A stretch of DNA of 64,000 nucleotides from Deltaproteobacteria bacterium (lineage in GTDB: Bacteria; Myxococcota_A; Polyangia; GCA-2747355; JADLHG01), in NCBI GenBank assembly GCA_020848905.1, contig JADLHG010000051.1:42593-106592 (forward strand). Reading direction: 5' to 3'. Under the pieces are notes generated by a model that saw only the letters and a list, made by a program, of their open reading frames with translations, was not told where the DNA came from and did no database searches. Positions within the stretch are counted from its first letter, which is position 1. Each line of letters begins with the position of its first letter. Both the position numbers and the translations under genes were made by a program. This document shows, piece after piece, positions 1-7,523 of this stretch.

Positions 1-946
1 CGCTCTTCAGCCCGAGGGAGGGGAGCGCGCCGAGCGTGGCCAGTACGGCGGCTGCTCCGGCCATGTCGGTCTTCATGTCCAACATGCCGGGGCTGGGTTT
101 GAGCGAGAGACCGCCCGAGTCGAAGGTGACACCCTTGCCGACGAGCGCGATGCGACGCTTGGGCTTGTCCTTCCCCTTCGGGCGATAGGTCAGGTGGATG
201 AAGCGGGGCTCTTCGACGCTCCCCTGCGAGACGGCGAGCAGCAGGCGCATGCCGTGCTTCTCGCACTCCTTGGGGCCGAGTATCTTGCACTCGAGGCCCT
301 GCTTGAGCGCGAGCTCGCGCGCAAACTCGCCGAGGGCGCGAGGGGTCATGACCCCCGGTGGCTCGTTCACCAGGTCGCGGGCGGAGCAGACGGCCTGCGC
401 CACGACCTCGGCGCGAGCCAGGCAAACCGGGGAGGGCCCCTTTTCCGCATCCTCCGGGGCCGCGCCGAGGACGAGTCGGACGCTCTCGACCTTGAGCTTG
501 CGGCGTCGGTCCTCGGCCTGGTAGCGGTCGAAGCGGTAGGTTCCGAGGATGGCCCCCTCGGTGAAGTACTCGGCCGCACGTTCCCACGCGCTGCGGTCGA
601 GGGGAGGCAGCATGGCCGCGAGGACCTTGCACCCGCGGTCGTTCGCGGCGTCCACCAGTCGGGCGGCGTACTGGCGGAGGTTCGGCAGGTCGAAATCCTC
701 TCGCTTGCCGAGTCCGAGGAGCAGAAGGCGCGTGGGCTTCACCCGCCCGTGGGTGTGCAGCAGCAGCGACTGATCTTCCTTGCCTTGGAAATCCTCTTCG
801 GCGACGAGCGAGGTGAGCAGCCCGTCGAGGGCGAGGTCGAGCTGGCTGAAGGATTTCAGCTCGCTGAGCTGTCCCTCGAAGATGCCGAAACCCAGCAGGT
901 CGGCGGCCGCATTAAGTGGGTCTTCTGTGTAAAATGAGAATTTCAT
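1..946 (-). CDS. pepA: Leucyl aminopeptidase (peptidase family M17), 3' part outside the window
   Basis: Cytosolic metallo-exopeptidase that removes N-terminal residues from peptides. About 315 N-terminal residues are visible, starting MKFSFYTEDPLNAAADLLGF. The first ~170 residues match the weakly conserved N-terminal domain of the family. A typical 'RDLVNEPP' segment follows, then the start of the catalytic domain, GKGVTFDSGGLSLKP with a downstream MKTDMAGAAAVL. These contain the Lys and Asp residues that bind the two metal ions and the substrate in family M17. The gene leaves the window at its left end, so the remaining metal ligands cannot be checked. The start is the first in-frame ATG that gives a normal N-terminus. 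It is chromosomal housekeeping and is not linked to the polyketide genes. Confidence 0.9.
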   Translation of the reverse strand, partial: MKFSFYTEDPLNAAADLLGFGIFEGQLSELKSFSQLDLALDGLLTSLVAEEDFQGKEDQSLLLHTHGRVKPTRLLLLGLGKREDFDLPNLRQYAARLVDAANDRGCKVLAAMLPPLDRSAWERAAEYFTEGAILGTYRFDRYQAEDRRRKLKVESVRLVLGAAPEDAEKGPSPVCLARAEVVAQAVCSARDLVNEPPGVMTPRALGEFARELALKQGLECKILGPKECEKHGMRLLLAVSQGSVEEPRFIHLTYRPKGKDKPKRRIALVGKGVTFDSGGLSLKPSPGMLDMKTDMAGAAAVLATLGALPSLGLKS

Positions 947-1578
947 GGAAGGGGGCGCTCCCGAGCCCCTCGGCAGCGTATGGCGAACTGCGTGGGCGTG
1001 TCAAAAGGGGCGAGACCTCGCTGTCTGGAAGCGCCCTGGGTCCGGAGTCCGCCGGGCTCAGGAACGAACGCTCCGGTTAGGCTCCATCGGGCGGGCCTAT
1101 GACGGACTCGAAAAGGCGCTGAGAAGGCGCCGGAGTACCGGCGAGGGACTCATCCACAGCCGAAGGAGTCCGTAATACTTAATAAGTACAGCGCAATAGG
1201 AGCACGAGTCCACAGCTTGGACCCGACATGTGGGTATCTTGGTCCGCAGGTATCCCGATGTGGAGCCCGAAGCGCCCGAACATATTGGTCGAACCAGGAT
1301 TGCCGGGAATCCAGGCGTCGTCCTCCAAGGGCACGGGCCCGCGGTCGGCCCCCAGGGAGCCGGGAGCTGGGGCCCGCTTGGGGGCCCGCCTTGTCGCGGA
1401 AGGCTGTCCGCGCGCGGTAGGGAAGGGGTTTCCTGGCCTGGGAGAGGAACCGAGGGCCACCCACAACCCCTTACTTCGCCTAATTTCTTAGGTATTGGCC
1501 AGGATTCCCTTAGTTATCAAAGAATTAACTCTATTGAACAAACAGTAGTAAAATTTAGCATAATTATATCTAATTTAA
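947..1578. other. Long intergenic region with no supported gene; AT-rich right end
   Basis: The left two thirds is GC-rich and contains only overlapping low-quality reading frames on both strands, with no ribosome-binding site or recognisable protein. It holds a hairpin (GGACTC ... GAGTCC, about 1147-1171) followed at once by a dyad TACTTA-A-TAAGTA at 1176-1188, which could be an operator or part of a structured transcript. From about 1475 the composition swings abruptly to AT-rich, leading into the promoter of the histone-like gene. A small RNA is possible but not demonstrable. Confidence 0.4.
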
Positions 1579-1607
1579 TTGACACTCGTTCATCAGAGGC
1601 ATATAAC
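1579..1607 (+). promoter_or_regulatory. Sigma-70-type promoter of the histone-H1-like gene
   Basis: A perfect TTGACA -35 box (1579-1584) is separated by exactly 17 bases from a TATAAC -10 box (1602-1607). It sits at the end of a ~130-base AT-rich stretch that could act as an UP element. The next gene begins 35 bases downstream. This is the best consensus promoter in the window. Confidence 0.75.
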
Positions 1608-1642
1608 TGTACCCAGGTTCACCCATCGGGAGGGTCATTCAA

Positions 1643-1918
1643 ATGGCGACTGCGAAGAAGGCGAAGAAGAAGGCTACGAAGAAGGCGGCCAAGAAGGCCC
1701 CCAAGAAGGCCGCGAAGAAGGCCGCGAAGAAGGCGGCCAAGAAGGCTGCCAAGAAGGCCCCTAAGAAGGCTGCCAAGAAGGCCGCCAAGAAGAAGGCCGG
1801 CAAGAAGAAGGCTGCCAAGAAGGCGCCCAAGGCGGCTGGCTCAAAGAAGGCCGGTGGAAAGAAAAAGTCTGCTGCTCCGGCAGCGGTACCGACCCCGACC
1901 TCGACGTTCACGTTCTAG
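1643..1918 (+). CDS. Histone H1-like Lys/Ala-rich nucleoid protein
   Basis: A 91-residue, highly basic, low-complexity protein made almost wholly of repeats of the type AAKKA and APKKA, ending in a short non-repetitive tail, PTPTSTFTF. Such proteins resemble the C-terminal tail of eukaryotic histone H1 and bacterial proteins such as AlgP and HctB, and are common in myxobacteria and their relatives; they bind DNA non-specifically. The gene has a near-ideal GGGAGGG ribosome-binding site 8 bases before the ATG, a consensus promoter upstream and an intrinsic terminator downstream. It therefore looks like a strongly expressed single-gene unit. The repeats make it prone to length change by slippage, so the exact length may vary between strains. 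Confidence 0.85.
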   Translation: MATAKKAKKKATKKAAKKAPKKAAKKAAKKAAKKAAKKAPKKAAKKAAKKKAGKKKAAKKAPKAAGSKKAGGKKKSAAPAAVPTPTSTFTF

Positions 1919-1946
1919 TTCGATTCGAAGAGATAGCTCGGCAGTG

Positions 1947-1985
1947 AGGGCGGCCCCGTCATGCGGTGGCCGCCTTTCTTTTTTT
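1947..1985 (+). terminator. Rho-independent terminator after the histone-like gene
   Basis: A stem of GGCGGCC (1949-1955) and GGCCGCC (1968-1974), around a 12-base loop, is followed by a run of 11 bases that are all T except one C. It lies 29 bases after the stop codon. The convergent DUF72 gene ends 20 bases further on. The T-run serves the plus strand, so action on the minus-strand transcript is uncertain. Confidence 0.8.
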
Positions 1986-2004
1986 CCCGGGGACGAGTAA
2001 CAGG

Positions 2005-2733
2005 CTATTCGCTGCGCAGGGTGCCGATCAGGGCCTGGAACCGGATGGCCTCGCGATACATGTCCACCGTGTTAAAGATGCAGAATGCGCGGTGAAACGG
2101 GGCCAGGCTCTCGGCCAAGGCCAGGAGCTGGTCCTCCGTCCGCCGGGCGGCGACCTTGACGTAGGCGCAATCGGCGTCGGAGGGGAGCAGGGGCTCGAGG
2201 CCGTCCGCGCACGGCACCAGCCGAAGGTCCCGGCAGATGCGCCCCACCTCGCTTGCGGACCAGACTCCGCGCGGGTCCCAGGCGAAGACCAGGCCCTGGC
2301 GGTCGGCCTGCTCGAAGAAGCGGGTCATCGCCTGTCGGTTCTGGACCGTGGGGGTGAAGCGCTGGGGCGTCTCGAAGAGGATGGCGGGGGCGCGCAGGGC
2401 CCGCGCGCTCTCGAGGAGCAGGGCGTAGGCCTCTCGAACTACCTCGGTGTCCCGGAAGAGGCCTGCCTCGGCGACGCGCTGGGCGAAGGGCCCTGTGACT
2501 CTGTTATAGCCTGGGCTTTCCGGCGGATGCGTGATGAGCTGCCACGCCTTGAGGACGAAGGTGAAGTCCTCGGGAGCCTCGCGGCGCCAGCGCCCCAGGG
2601 TCTTCAAGGGCGGTGGCATGAAGAAGGTGTCCTGCAGCTCCACGAGCGGGAGATGCCGGAGGTAGTGGCCTCGGTTGGGCCCGAAGCCGCAGCATCCGGC
2701 CATCCAGGTCGATGAGTGCTCTGCGCTCGCCAT
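2005..2733 (-). CDS. DUF72 family protein (YecE-like)
   Basis: About 242 residues. The N-terminus 'WMAGCCGFGPNRGHYLRHLP' and the later FTFVLKAWQLITHP and VFAWDPRG segments fit the TIM-barrel-like DUF72/YecE family, whose members begin with a glycine-rich 'GxSGwxY' strand and have a 'FxfxvKapxxiTH' block. The biochemical function of the family is unknown. Two starts are possible: ATG at 2733, chosen here, with GGAGG 14 bases upstream, or ATG at 2745, which lies only 2 bases after the same GGAGG. Reading further upstream gives a long Arg-rich extension unlike the family. The gene is transcribed divergently from the aldolase gene. Confidence 0.75.
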   Translation of the reverse strand: MASAEHSSTWMAGCCGFGPNRGHYLRHLPLVELQDTFFMPPPLKTLGRWRREAPEDFTFVLKAWQLITHPPESPGYNRVTGPFAQRVAEAGLFRDTEVVREAYALLLESARALRAPAILFETPQRFTPTVQNRQAMTRFFEQADRQGLVFAWDPRGVWSASEVGRICRDLRLVPCADGLEPLLPSDADCAYVKVAARRTEDQLLALAESLAPFHRAFCIFNTVDMYREAIRFQALIGTLRSE

Positions 2734-2919
2734 GGGGCGCAGCATAGCCTCCTTGACGACCCGGAGGGAAGCTCGTAGGTTCTCCGCAGGAACCGCACGA
2801 AGACCGCGCAAATCGGGTCCTTCCGTGCCGATCGAAGGGGATGGCCGGCACGTCCCCTCCTGCGACTGGGCGATGGTGGTGCCACGGGCCCGGTCGCGAC
2901 CCATCCCGAGGAGTCATCC

Positions 2920-3564
2920 ATGAAAATCTTCATCGACACGGCCGACATCCGAGAGATTCGCGAGGCGAACGCGCTCGGCGTGCTCGACGGCGTGACCACG
3001 AACCCCTCGCTGGTGGCCAAGACCGGCAAGCCCTTTCGGCAGGTGCTCGAGGAGATTTGCGAGGTGGTCAAGGGGCCGGTGAGCGCGGAGGTGATCAGCA
3101 CCGACTGCGACGGGATGCTCAAGGAGGCCCGCGAGCTGGTGAAGGTGGCGCCGAACATCGTGGTCAAGGTGCCGCTCATCACCGAGGGTCTCAAGGCCAC
3201 GCGGGTCATGGCGCAGGAGGGGATTCACACCAACGTCACCCTCTGCTTCAGCCCGTCGCAGGCCTGGCTGGCGGCCAAGGCGGGGGCGACCTACGTGAGT
3301 CCCTTCGTCGGGCGCGTCGACGACATCAGCGGCGACGGCATGCAGCTCGTCGAGCAGATCTTGGCCATCTACCAAAACTACGACTACGAGACGGAAGTCA
3401 TCGTGGCGTCGGTGCGCAACCCGACGCACGTGGTGCAGGCGGCCCAGATGGGGGCGCACATCGCGACGCTGCCGTTCGGCGTCATCCAGCAGCTCGCGAA
3501 GCATCCCCTGACGGACCTCGGGTTGCAGCGCTTCCTCGAGGACTGGAAGAAGGTCCCGCAGTAG
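2920..3564 (+). CDS. tal: Transaldolase-like / fructose-6-phosphate aldolase family protein
   Basis: A 214-residue protein of the short transaldolase (TalC/FSA) group, which transfers or cleaves dihydroxyacetone units on sugar phosphates in the cytosol. Visible family signatures are [16 protein letters not shown] at the N-terminus, [11 protein letters not shown], the Schiff-base lysine in NIVVKVPLI (Lys83), [12 protein letters not shown] and PFVGRVDDI, with a C-terminal LEDWKKV. The length equals that of the small decameric enzymes. A GAGGAG ribosome-binding site sits just before the ATG. The TetR-type gene starts 27 bases downstream, so the two may be co-transcribed. Whether it acts as transaldolase or as fructose-6-phosphate aldolase cannot be decided by eye. 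Confidence 0.92.
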   Translation: MKIFIDTADIREIREANALGVLDGVTTNPSLVAKTGKPFRQVLEEICEVVKGPVSAEVISTDCDGMLKEARELVKVAPNIVVKVPLITEGLKATRVMAQEGIHTNVTLCFSPSQAWLAAKAGATYVSPFVGRVDDISGDGMQLVEQILAIYQNYDYETEVIVASVRNPTHVVQAAQMGAHIATLPFGVIQQLAKHPLTDLGLQRFLEDWKKVPQ

Positions 3565-3591
3565 AGCAGAGAGAGGGGCGGACGCGGCAAG

Positions 3592-4260
3592 ATGTCCGGC
3601 GAGGGCGCGGAGCACGGGAAGAAGACTCTACGCGACGAGAGGTGCACGCAGCTCCTCGAGGCCGCACGCCGCGTCTTTGCGCAGAAGGGCTACCACGCGG
3701 CGACGGTGGACGACGTCACGCGCGCCGCGGGAGTCGCCAAGGGGACCTTCTACCTCTACTTCGGCGAGAAGCGCGCCGCCTTCTACGAGCTGATCCGGCA
3801 GTTCTTCGAGCTCGTGACCGACGTCGGGCGGTCGGTCTCGCGCGACGTCGCGACCAAGAGCGAGTACTTCGCGCGGGTCGAGCAGGCGGCGAGCTCGCTG
3901 GCCAAGCTCTTTCGCGAGAACCGGGACCTCGTGCGGCTGGTTTACCGCGAGTCCATGGGCATGGACGATCAGCTCGAGGCGATGGTGCGCGACTTCTACC
4001 GGCGCATGGCCGCGGTCGAGGCGGATAACGTGCGTCTCGGCATCGAGCTCGGCCTGTTGCGCGACGACCTCAATCCCTTGCTCGTCGCGTACGCGCATAT
4101 CGGCATCGTGGAGCGCGTGCTGCTGCAGTCGATCTTCGACCGCAGCTTCCCCGAGATCTCCGACCTCGTGCACCAGCTCATCACCCTCTCGTACGACGGG
4201 GTCCGTCGGCGGGAGGGGGAGCAGCTGGCACCGAGGGAGCGGGACGCCGTGGCGCGCTGA
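3592..4260 (+). CDS. TetR/AcrR-family transcriptional regulator
   Basis: A 222-residue DNA-binding repressor. Residues ~17-63 form the TetR helix-turn-helix: ILEAARRVF-type helix, then YHAATVDDVTRAAGVAKGTF and YLYFGEKRAAF, the usual 'GTfYxyFxsKeaL' signature. The rest is the variable ligand-binding domain. It follows the aldolase gene closely on the same strand. The target is unknown; such regulators often control their own operon or a divergent gene. It lies left of the likely cluster edge, so a role in the polyketide cluster is not supported. Confidence 0.92.
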   Translation: MSGEGAEHGKKTLRDERCTQLLEAARRVFAQKGYHAATVDDVTRAAGVAKGTFYLYFGEKRAAFYELIRQFFELVTDVGRSVSRDVATKSEYFARVEQAASSLAKLFRENRDLVRLVYRESMGMDDQLEAMVRDFYRRMAAVEADNVRLGIELGLLRDDLNPLLVAYAHIGIVERVLLQSIFDRSFPEISDLVHQLITLSYDGVRRREGEQLAPRERDAVAR

Positions 4261-4448
4261 GCAGCGCGTAGGAGGACTCGCGCTTCGCCAGCAAAGTCGC
4301 CGGGTCGTCAAAGGGCCGACATTGGTGCCGGATTCTCTCGCGGTCAGGTCGATTGACCTTGGGACAGCGACGTCCTGGCCCCGGCGGATCACGCCGCGCG
4401 CATCGCCGCCGCTCGCCGAAGACGTGGATCTTCAAGCATGGGCGCAGC

Positions 4449-4464
4449 TGGCACGGGCGCTGCA
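4449..4464 (+). promoter_or_regulatory. Candidate sigma-54 promoter of the lipoprotein gene
   Basis: TGGCACG-GGCG-CTGCA keeps the invariant GG and GC dinucleotides at the correct -24/-12 spacing and has a full TGGCACG -24 element. The only departure from the TTGC[AT] consensus in the -12 element is C for the first T. The predicted start of transcription is about 4475, which falls at the left arm of a strong hairpin that covers the ribosome-binding site of the next gene. Prediction from sequence only. Confidence 0.5.
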
Positions 4465-4472
4465 AAACCTCG

Positions 4473-4495
4473 CCCTCGGCGGTTCTCGCCGAGGG
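4473..4495 (+). promoter_or_regulatory. Perfect 9-bp stem-loop overlapping the ribosome-binding site of the lipoprotein gene
   Basis: CCCTCGGCG (4473-4481), loop GTTCT, then CGCCGAGGG (4487-4495) form an uninterrupted GC-rich stem. The right arm merges into the ribosome-binding site GAGGGAGGA (4491-4499), which lies 7 bases before the ATG at 4506. There is no T-run, so it is not an intrinsic terminator. Sequestration of the ribosome-binding site, or stabilisation of the mRNA 5' end, is the likely effect. Confidence 0.6.
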
Positions 4496-4505
4496 AGGAA
4501 AGCGC

Positions 4506-5600
4506 ATGGAAAGGCTCGTGCGTGGGCGAGGAATGAGGTTGGCGTTGCTGCTGGTGTTAGGCGGCTGCCCGGGAGCGGTCGACCCGAGTGCCCCTGGGCC
4601 CGAGCCGGGGAGCAGCGCGGGGCCGAGCGAGGGACCCGCGGGTCCCGACGCCCCGGGGGCGGGCTCAGCGGGACCGCTCAAGTGGGGCGGTACCTATCGG
4701 CTGCAGAGCACGTTCTCGCTGGACGGGGCGATCGGCGGTGGAGCGCTCGGCGAGGTCTTCAACGTGCTGCAGAACCTGGGTGCGGACGACGGCTCGCTGG
4801 CCAAGGTGCTGGTGGACGCGGTGGTCGGTCGCTTGCCGAGCGCGGTCGGCGCGGTCGCCTCGCTCGCCAAGCCGCTGCTAGTGGAGGCGCTCAAGGGCTG
4901 GCTGACGAAGAACGCCCCGGGCCTCTCGGGGACGCTCGAACGCATGGGGCAGGATTTCCGCGCGCTCGTGCGGCGCTTCGAGCTGGTCTCGGCGCTCATC
5001 CCCGACGGGGAGTCGGGCGGACCGGACCCCACCACCGCGAAGCACCGCGTGCAGAGCCTGGTGTGGACGCTCGACGGGCAGCGCGTCGAACGCGCGCTGG
5101 CGAGCGGGGGTAAGCCCGAGCCCGAGGCGCAAGGGGTGCCGGTGAGTCGGGAGAGCAGCGACCTCCTCGTCTTGGGGGAGCATCGGCTGTCGCTGAGGCT
5201 CGGTCCGTTTCTGCTCGAGGCGCTGAACCAGCTCGTCATTCCACGCCTGCGCGAGGGGGCGAAGAGTGTCGGGGACCTTTTGCGTGCGCAGATCGATTGC
5301 GCCTCGCTCGGGGCGGAGCTCGCGCGACGTGCCGGGGTGGGAGGCGAGGGCGTATGGACGACCGCGTGCACGCTCGGCCTGTCGGCGGCGGCGTCGCAGC
5401 TCGAAAGCCGCATCGCCGGCGTGGACGGCCAGGGGACGGCGCTCGAGCTCTCCGGCCGCGCGCGGCTGCGCGACGGGAACCAGGACGGGGAAGGGGAGCG
5501 GCTGGACGAGGGCGTGTGGGCCGGGAAGTGGACCTTCGCGCGCACGACGTCCCCTATCGAGGGGGACAAGAACGTCTTCACCGGTCAGCGCGTTCCGTGA
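4506..5600 (+). CDS. Predicted lipoprotein, unknown function
   Basis: A 364-residue protein with a basic N-terminus (MERLVRGRGMRL), a hydrophobic stretch ALLLVLGG and a lipobox ending at Cys21 (VLGGC), so it is probably lipid-anchored. A Pro/Gly/Ser-rich linker follows at residues ~22-55, then a soluble domain with no family that I recognise. The soluble part has alternating hydrophobic helices and two Cys residues near 258-288, which may form a disulfide. The start at 4506 is chosen because it gives the lipobox signal and has GAGGGAGGA upstream. Regulation may combine a sigma-54 promoter with a hairpin over the ribosome-binding site. It ends 21 bases from a convergent gene. Confidence 0.7.
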   Translation: MERLVRGRGMRLALLLVLGGCPGAVDPSAPGPEPGSSAGPSEGPAGPDAPGAGSAGPLKWGGTYRLQSTFSLDGAIGGGALGEVFNVLQNLGADDGSLAKVLVDAVVGRLPSAVGAVASLAKPLLVEALKGWLTKNAPGLSGTLERMGQDFRALVRRFELVSALIPDGESGGPDPTTAKHRVQSLVWTLDGQRVERALASGGKPEPEAQGVPVSRESSDLLVLGEHRLSLRLGPFLLEALNQLVIPRLREGAKSVGDLLRAQIDCASLGAELARRAGVGGEGVWTTACTLGLSAAASQLESRIAGVDGQGTALELSGRARLRDGNQDGEGERLDEGVWAGKWTFARTTSPIEGDKNVFTGQRVP

Positions 5601-5621
5601 AGGAGCCCTCGTCGCGGCGCG

Positions 5622-6278
5622 CTACCGGCGGCGGCCCCACGTCACGGCATACTCCGGAGTTCCGCCCGGACTGACGCGCACCGCGCCCGCCGTGCGGACG
5701 CGCCGGAAGAGGCCGAAGAGGCCCGGCGGACGGTTGACGGTCGAGAAGCGGTGCTGGATCGCGCCGTCGGGCTCGACGGAGTAGCCCTCGACCTTCACCT
5801 GGAGCGCCTCGGGGATGAAGCGGAGGCCTTGAAGCCCGAGCCCTGACGCTACCTGCGCGCGGTAGGCCTGTTCGGCGGCAGCCTGGGTGATCGCGACGCG
5901 CGAGGTGCTGTCGCGATGCGCGGCGAGGAGCTGTCGGGCCCTCTCGTTGAACGACGTGATGCTCGTCGTGGCCGTGACCTTTCCACCGGTGGCGTGCAGT
6001 CCGTGGGCCGTCACCTCGACGCGGCCGGACACCACGGCGCCGTCGACGGAGGCGCTCCAGGTCACGCTCCCGTTCGAGGCTTCCGTGTACCAGAAGGAGG
6101 GAAGCCCGCCGCTCGTGAGGCGAACGTCCGTCGTGCGCGCGTTCAGACCCGCCGCGCGGAGGTCGGCCACGATCGCGGCGATGACCTCGTTATGGGGCTG
6201 CGCCTTGAAATCGGCTCCGCGCGCGACTTGAGGGAGCAGCGCGAGGCAGGCCGCTGCCAGTACAAAGCGTCGTGTCAT
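5622..6278 (-). CDS. Secreted protein of unknown function
   Basis: About 218 residues. The N-terminus MTRRFVLAAACLALLPQVARG is a classical signal peptide with a likely cut before ADFKAQ, so the mature protein is periplasmic or extracellular. The mature part is predicted to be mainly beta strand (SVTWSASVDGAVVSGRVEV, GKVTATTSI), followed by a helix rich in Ala and Gln and a C-terminal basic strand. I recognise no family. It converges on the lipoprotein gene, which is also exported, but I see no sign that they act together. The start is the ATG that precedes the signal peptide. Confidence 0.65.
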   Translation of the reverse strand: MTRRFVLAAACLALLPQVARGADFKAQPHNEVIAAIVADLRAAGLNARTTDVRLTSGGLPSFWYTEASNGSVTWSASVDGAVVSGRVEVTAHGLHATGGKVTATTSITSFNERARQLLAAHRDSTSRVAITQAAAEQAYRAQVASGLGLQGLRFIPEALQVKVEGYSVEPDGAIQHRFSTVNRPPGLFGLFRRVRTAGAVRVSPGGTPEYAVTWGRRR

Positions 6279-6522
6279 GGGCCGGCACCTCCGGTGCGTG
6301 GCGCTGCAACGCTCGTGCCCCTGGAAAGAGCCGTCATTCTCGCGGCTCCGGGGGGCTACGGGGGCTTCCGTGACCCGGCGGGGCGCCCGCACGCGCGAGG
6401 TTGCCGCGGGGAGGGCTGCGAGGACCCGCGGAGGCGGACGGCAGGCCGGAACCGGCGCGGCTGTGGCGAGCAGGCAACCACGAACCGAGACGCAGCTCGG
6501 TCGCCACGCACGACGCGTCGAG

Positions 6523-6607
6523 CGGAGGAGGAGGGATTCGAACCCCCGGACCCGTGCGGGTCAGCGGTTTTCAAGACCGCCGCCTTAAACCACTCGGCCA
6601 CTCCTCC
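6523..6607 (-). tRNA. tRNA-Ser (anticodon UGA)
   Basis: The minus-strand sequence folds as a class II tRNA. The acceptor GGAGGAG pairs with CTCCTCC. The D-arm region reads TGGCCGAGTGG. The anticodon stem-loop is GCGGT-CTTGAAA-ACCGC with TGA as anticodon. A long variable arm CTGACCCGCACGGGTC is typical of serine tRNAs. The T-loop TTCGAAT closes with GGGGG/CCCTC, and the discriminator base is G. CCA is not encoded. It directly precedes the remnant and cluster edge to its right; serine tRNA genes are frequent integration sites for mobile DNA. Confidence 0.95.
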
Positions 6608-6691
6608 AGGGGGAGAGCGGCGCGGCCGCGACGCGATGTCGCGCAGCGCCTCGGCTATCCCTCTCCGAGATAATCCAGGTGGCGGGCGACG

Positions 6692-6751
6692 TCAATCGGC
6701 GCTGCAGATGCGGTCGCGTCCGGTCCGTTTGGCCTCGTAGAGGGCGTAGCA
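6692..6751 (-). pseudogene. 3' remnant of a GGDEF (diguanylate cyclase-type) gene
   Basis: The minus strand reads CYALYEAKRTGRDRICSAD followed by TGA. This is the C-terminal signature of GGDEF domains, usually 'ADxALYxAKxxGRNRV'. No catalytic part is upstream; within a few codons the same strand carries the end of the phosphopantetheinyl transferase gene in another frame. The fragment has no start codon or ribosome-binding site of its own. The simplest reading is that the body of a GGDEF gene was lost when the PPTase side of the cluster was joined here. Confidence 0.6.
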
Positions 6752-6764
6752 GGTGACGCTCGGG

Positions 6765-7514
6765 TCAACCGAGGAGGTCCGGCGACAGCTCGTGCCACGA
6801 TGGGACGAGGTCCGGGCTGAAGCCCCGCCGCACGGCGAACGCGGCGAGGTGCGCGCCGGTCAGGTCGCGCTGGCCGAACTGCCACTCCTCGGGCGCGTCG
6901 GGGACGGCGGGAGAGAATGCGATGCTCGGGGCGTGGCTTTCGCGAAACGCATACGAGAAGCCGTCGAGCGGCAGGGCTAGGCCGAGGCCCCGCGCCTTGA
7001 TGTAGGCCTCCTTCAGCGTCCAGAGCTCGAAGAAGCGGCGGCGATGGGCGCTCGCGGGAAGGGCCAGAAGCTCCGCGTTCTCGACGGGGGAAAAGACGTC
7101 GGCGGCGAGCTCGACGGTCTGCCCGGGGCGGCCGGTGTGCTCCACGTCCACGCCTAGGTCGCGATCGAGGGTTACGCCGAGCAGCACCAGTCCGTCCGTG
7201 TGACTCAGGTTGAAGCGCAGCGGGAGGCCGGGGTCGGGGGAGGCGATCGCCGGGCGACCGTACGCGTTGGCCGAGAAGGTCCAGGCCTCGGGCGGAACGC
7301 CTGGTGCGTAGCGCGAGAGGATCGAGCGCACGAGGACGCGGGTCACGAGGAAGGTGTGTCGGAGGTGCTCGAAGGCGAAGCGCGCGCGACGCTCCTCCTC
7401 CTCGGGCGAGAGGAGGGCGGCGTAGCGGGAGAGCAGGAGCGGGTCGTCGGTCGCGGGGAGACGCACGAACCAGAGGTGAACCGCGTCGGGGGCGAGCGCT
7501 AGAGGGGGATTCAC
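6765..7514 (-). CDS. Sfp-type 4'-phosphopantetheinyl transferase
   Basis: Transfers the phosphopantetheine arm of coenzyme A to the conserved serine of carrier proteins, here most likely the ACP/PCP domains of this cluster. 249 residues, normal for the Sfp/AcpT group. Motifs in order: the substrate-binding FNLSHTDGLVLLGV (101-114), GVDVEH (121-126) with Mg ligands Asp123 and Glu125, and WTLKEAYIKARG (165-176) with the catalytic Lys-Glu pair. The metallophosphoesterase gene ends 9 bases upstream on the same strand, so the two are probably one transcript. Its 3' end abuts a GGDEF remnant and tRNA-Ser, which makes it the leftmost gene that clearly belongs with the biosynthetic cluster. Confidence 0.93.
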   Translation of the reverse strand: MNPPLALAPDAVHLWFVRLPATDDPLLLSRYAALLSPEEEERRARFAFEHLRHTFLVTRVLVRSILSRYAPGVPPEAWTFSANAYGRPAIASPDPGLPLRFNLSHTDGLVLLGVTLDRDLGVDVEHTGRPGQTVELAADVFSPVENAELLALPASAHRRRFFELWTLKEAYIKARGLGLALPLDGFSYAFRESHAPSIAFSPAVPDAPEEWQFGQRDLTGAHLAAFAVRRGFSPDLVPSWHELSPDLLG

Positions 7515-7523
7515 GGACGCGAC

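Noticed and set aside
1150..1491. Short open frames on both strands in the intergenic region
   Set aside because: Several overlap one another, none has a ribosome-binding site or homologous look, and composition is low complexity (Arg/Pro/Gly).
1643..1918. The AAGAAGGC-type repeats as a microsatellite or CRISPR-like array
   Set aside because: The repeats are in one open frame with promoter, ribosome-binding site and terminator and encode a known type of Lys/Ala-rich protein; there are no unique spacers.
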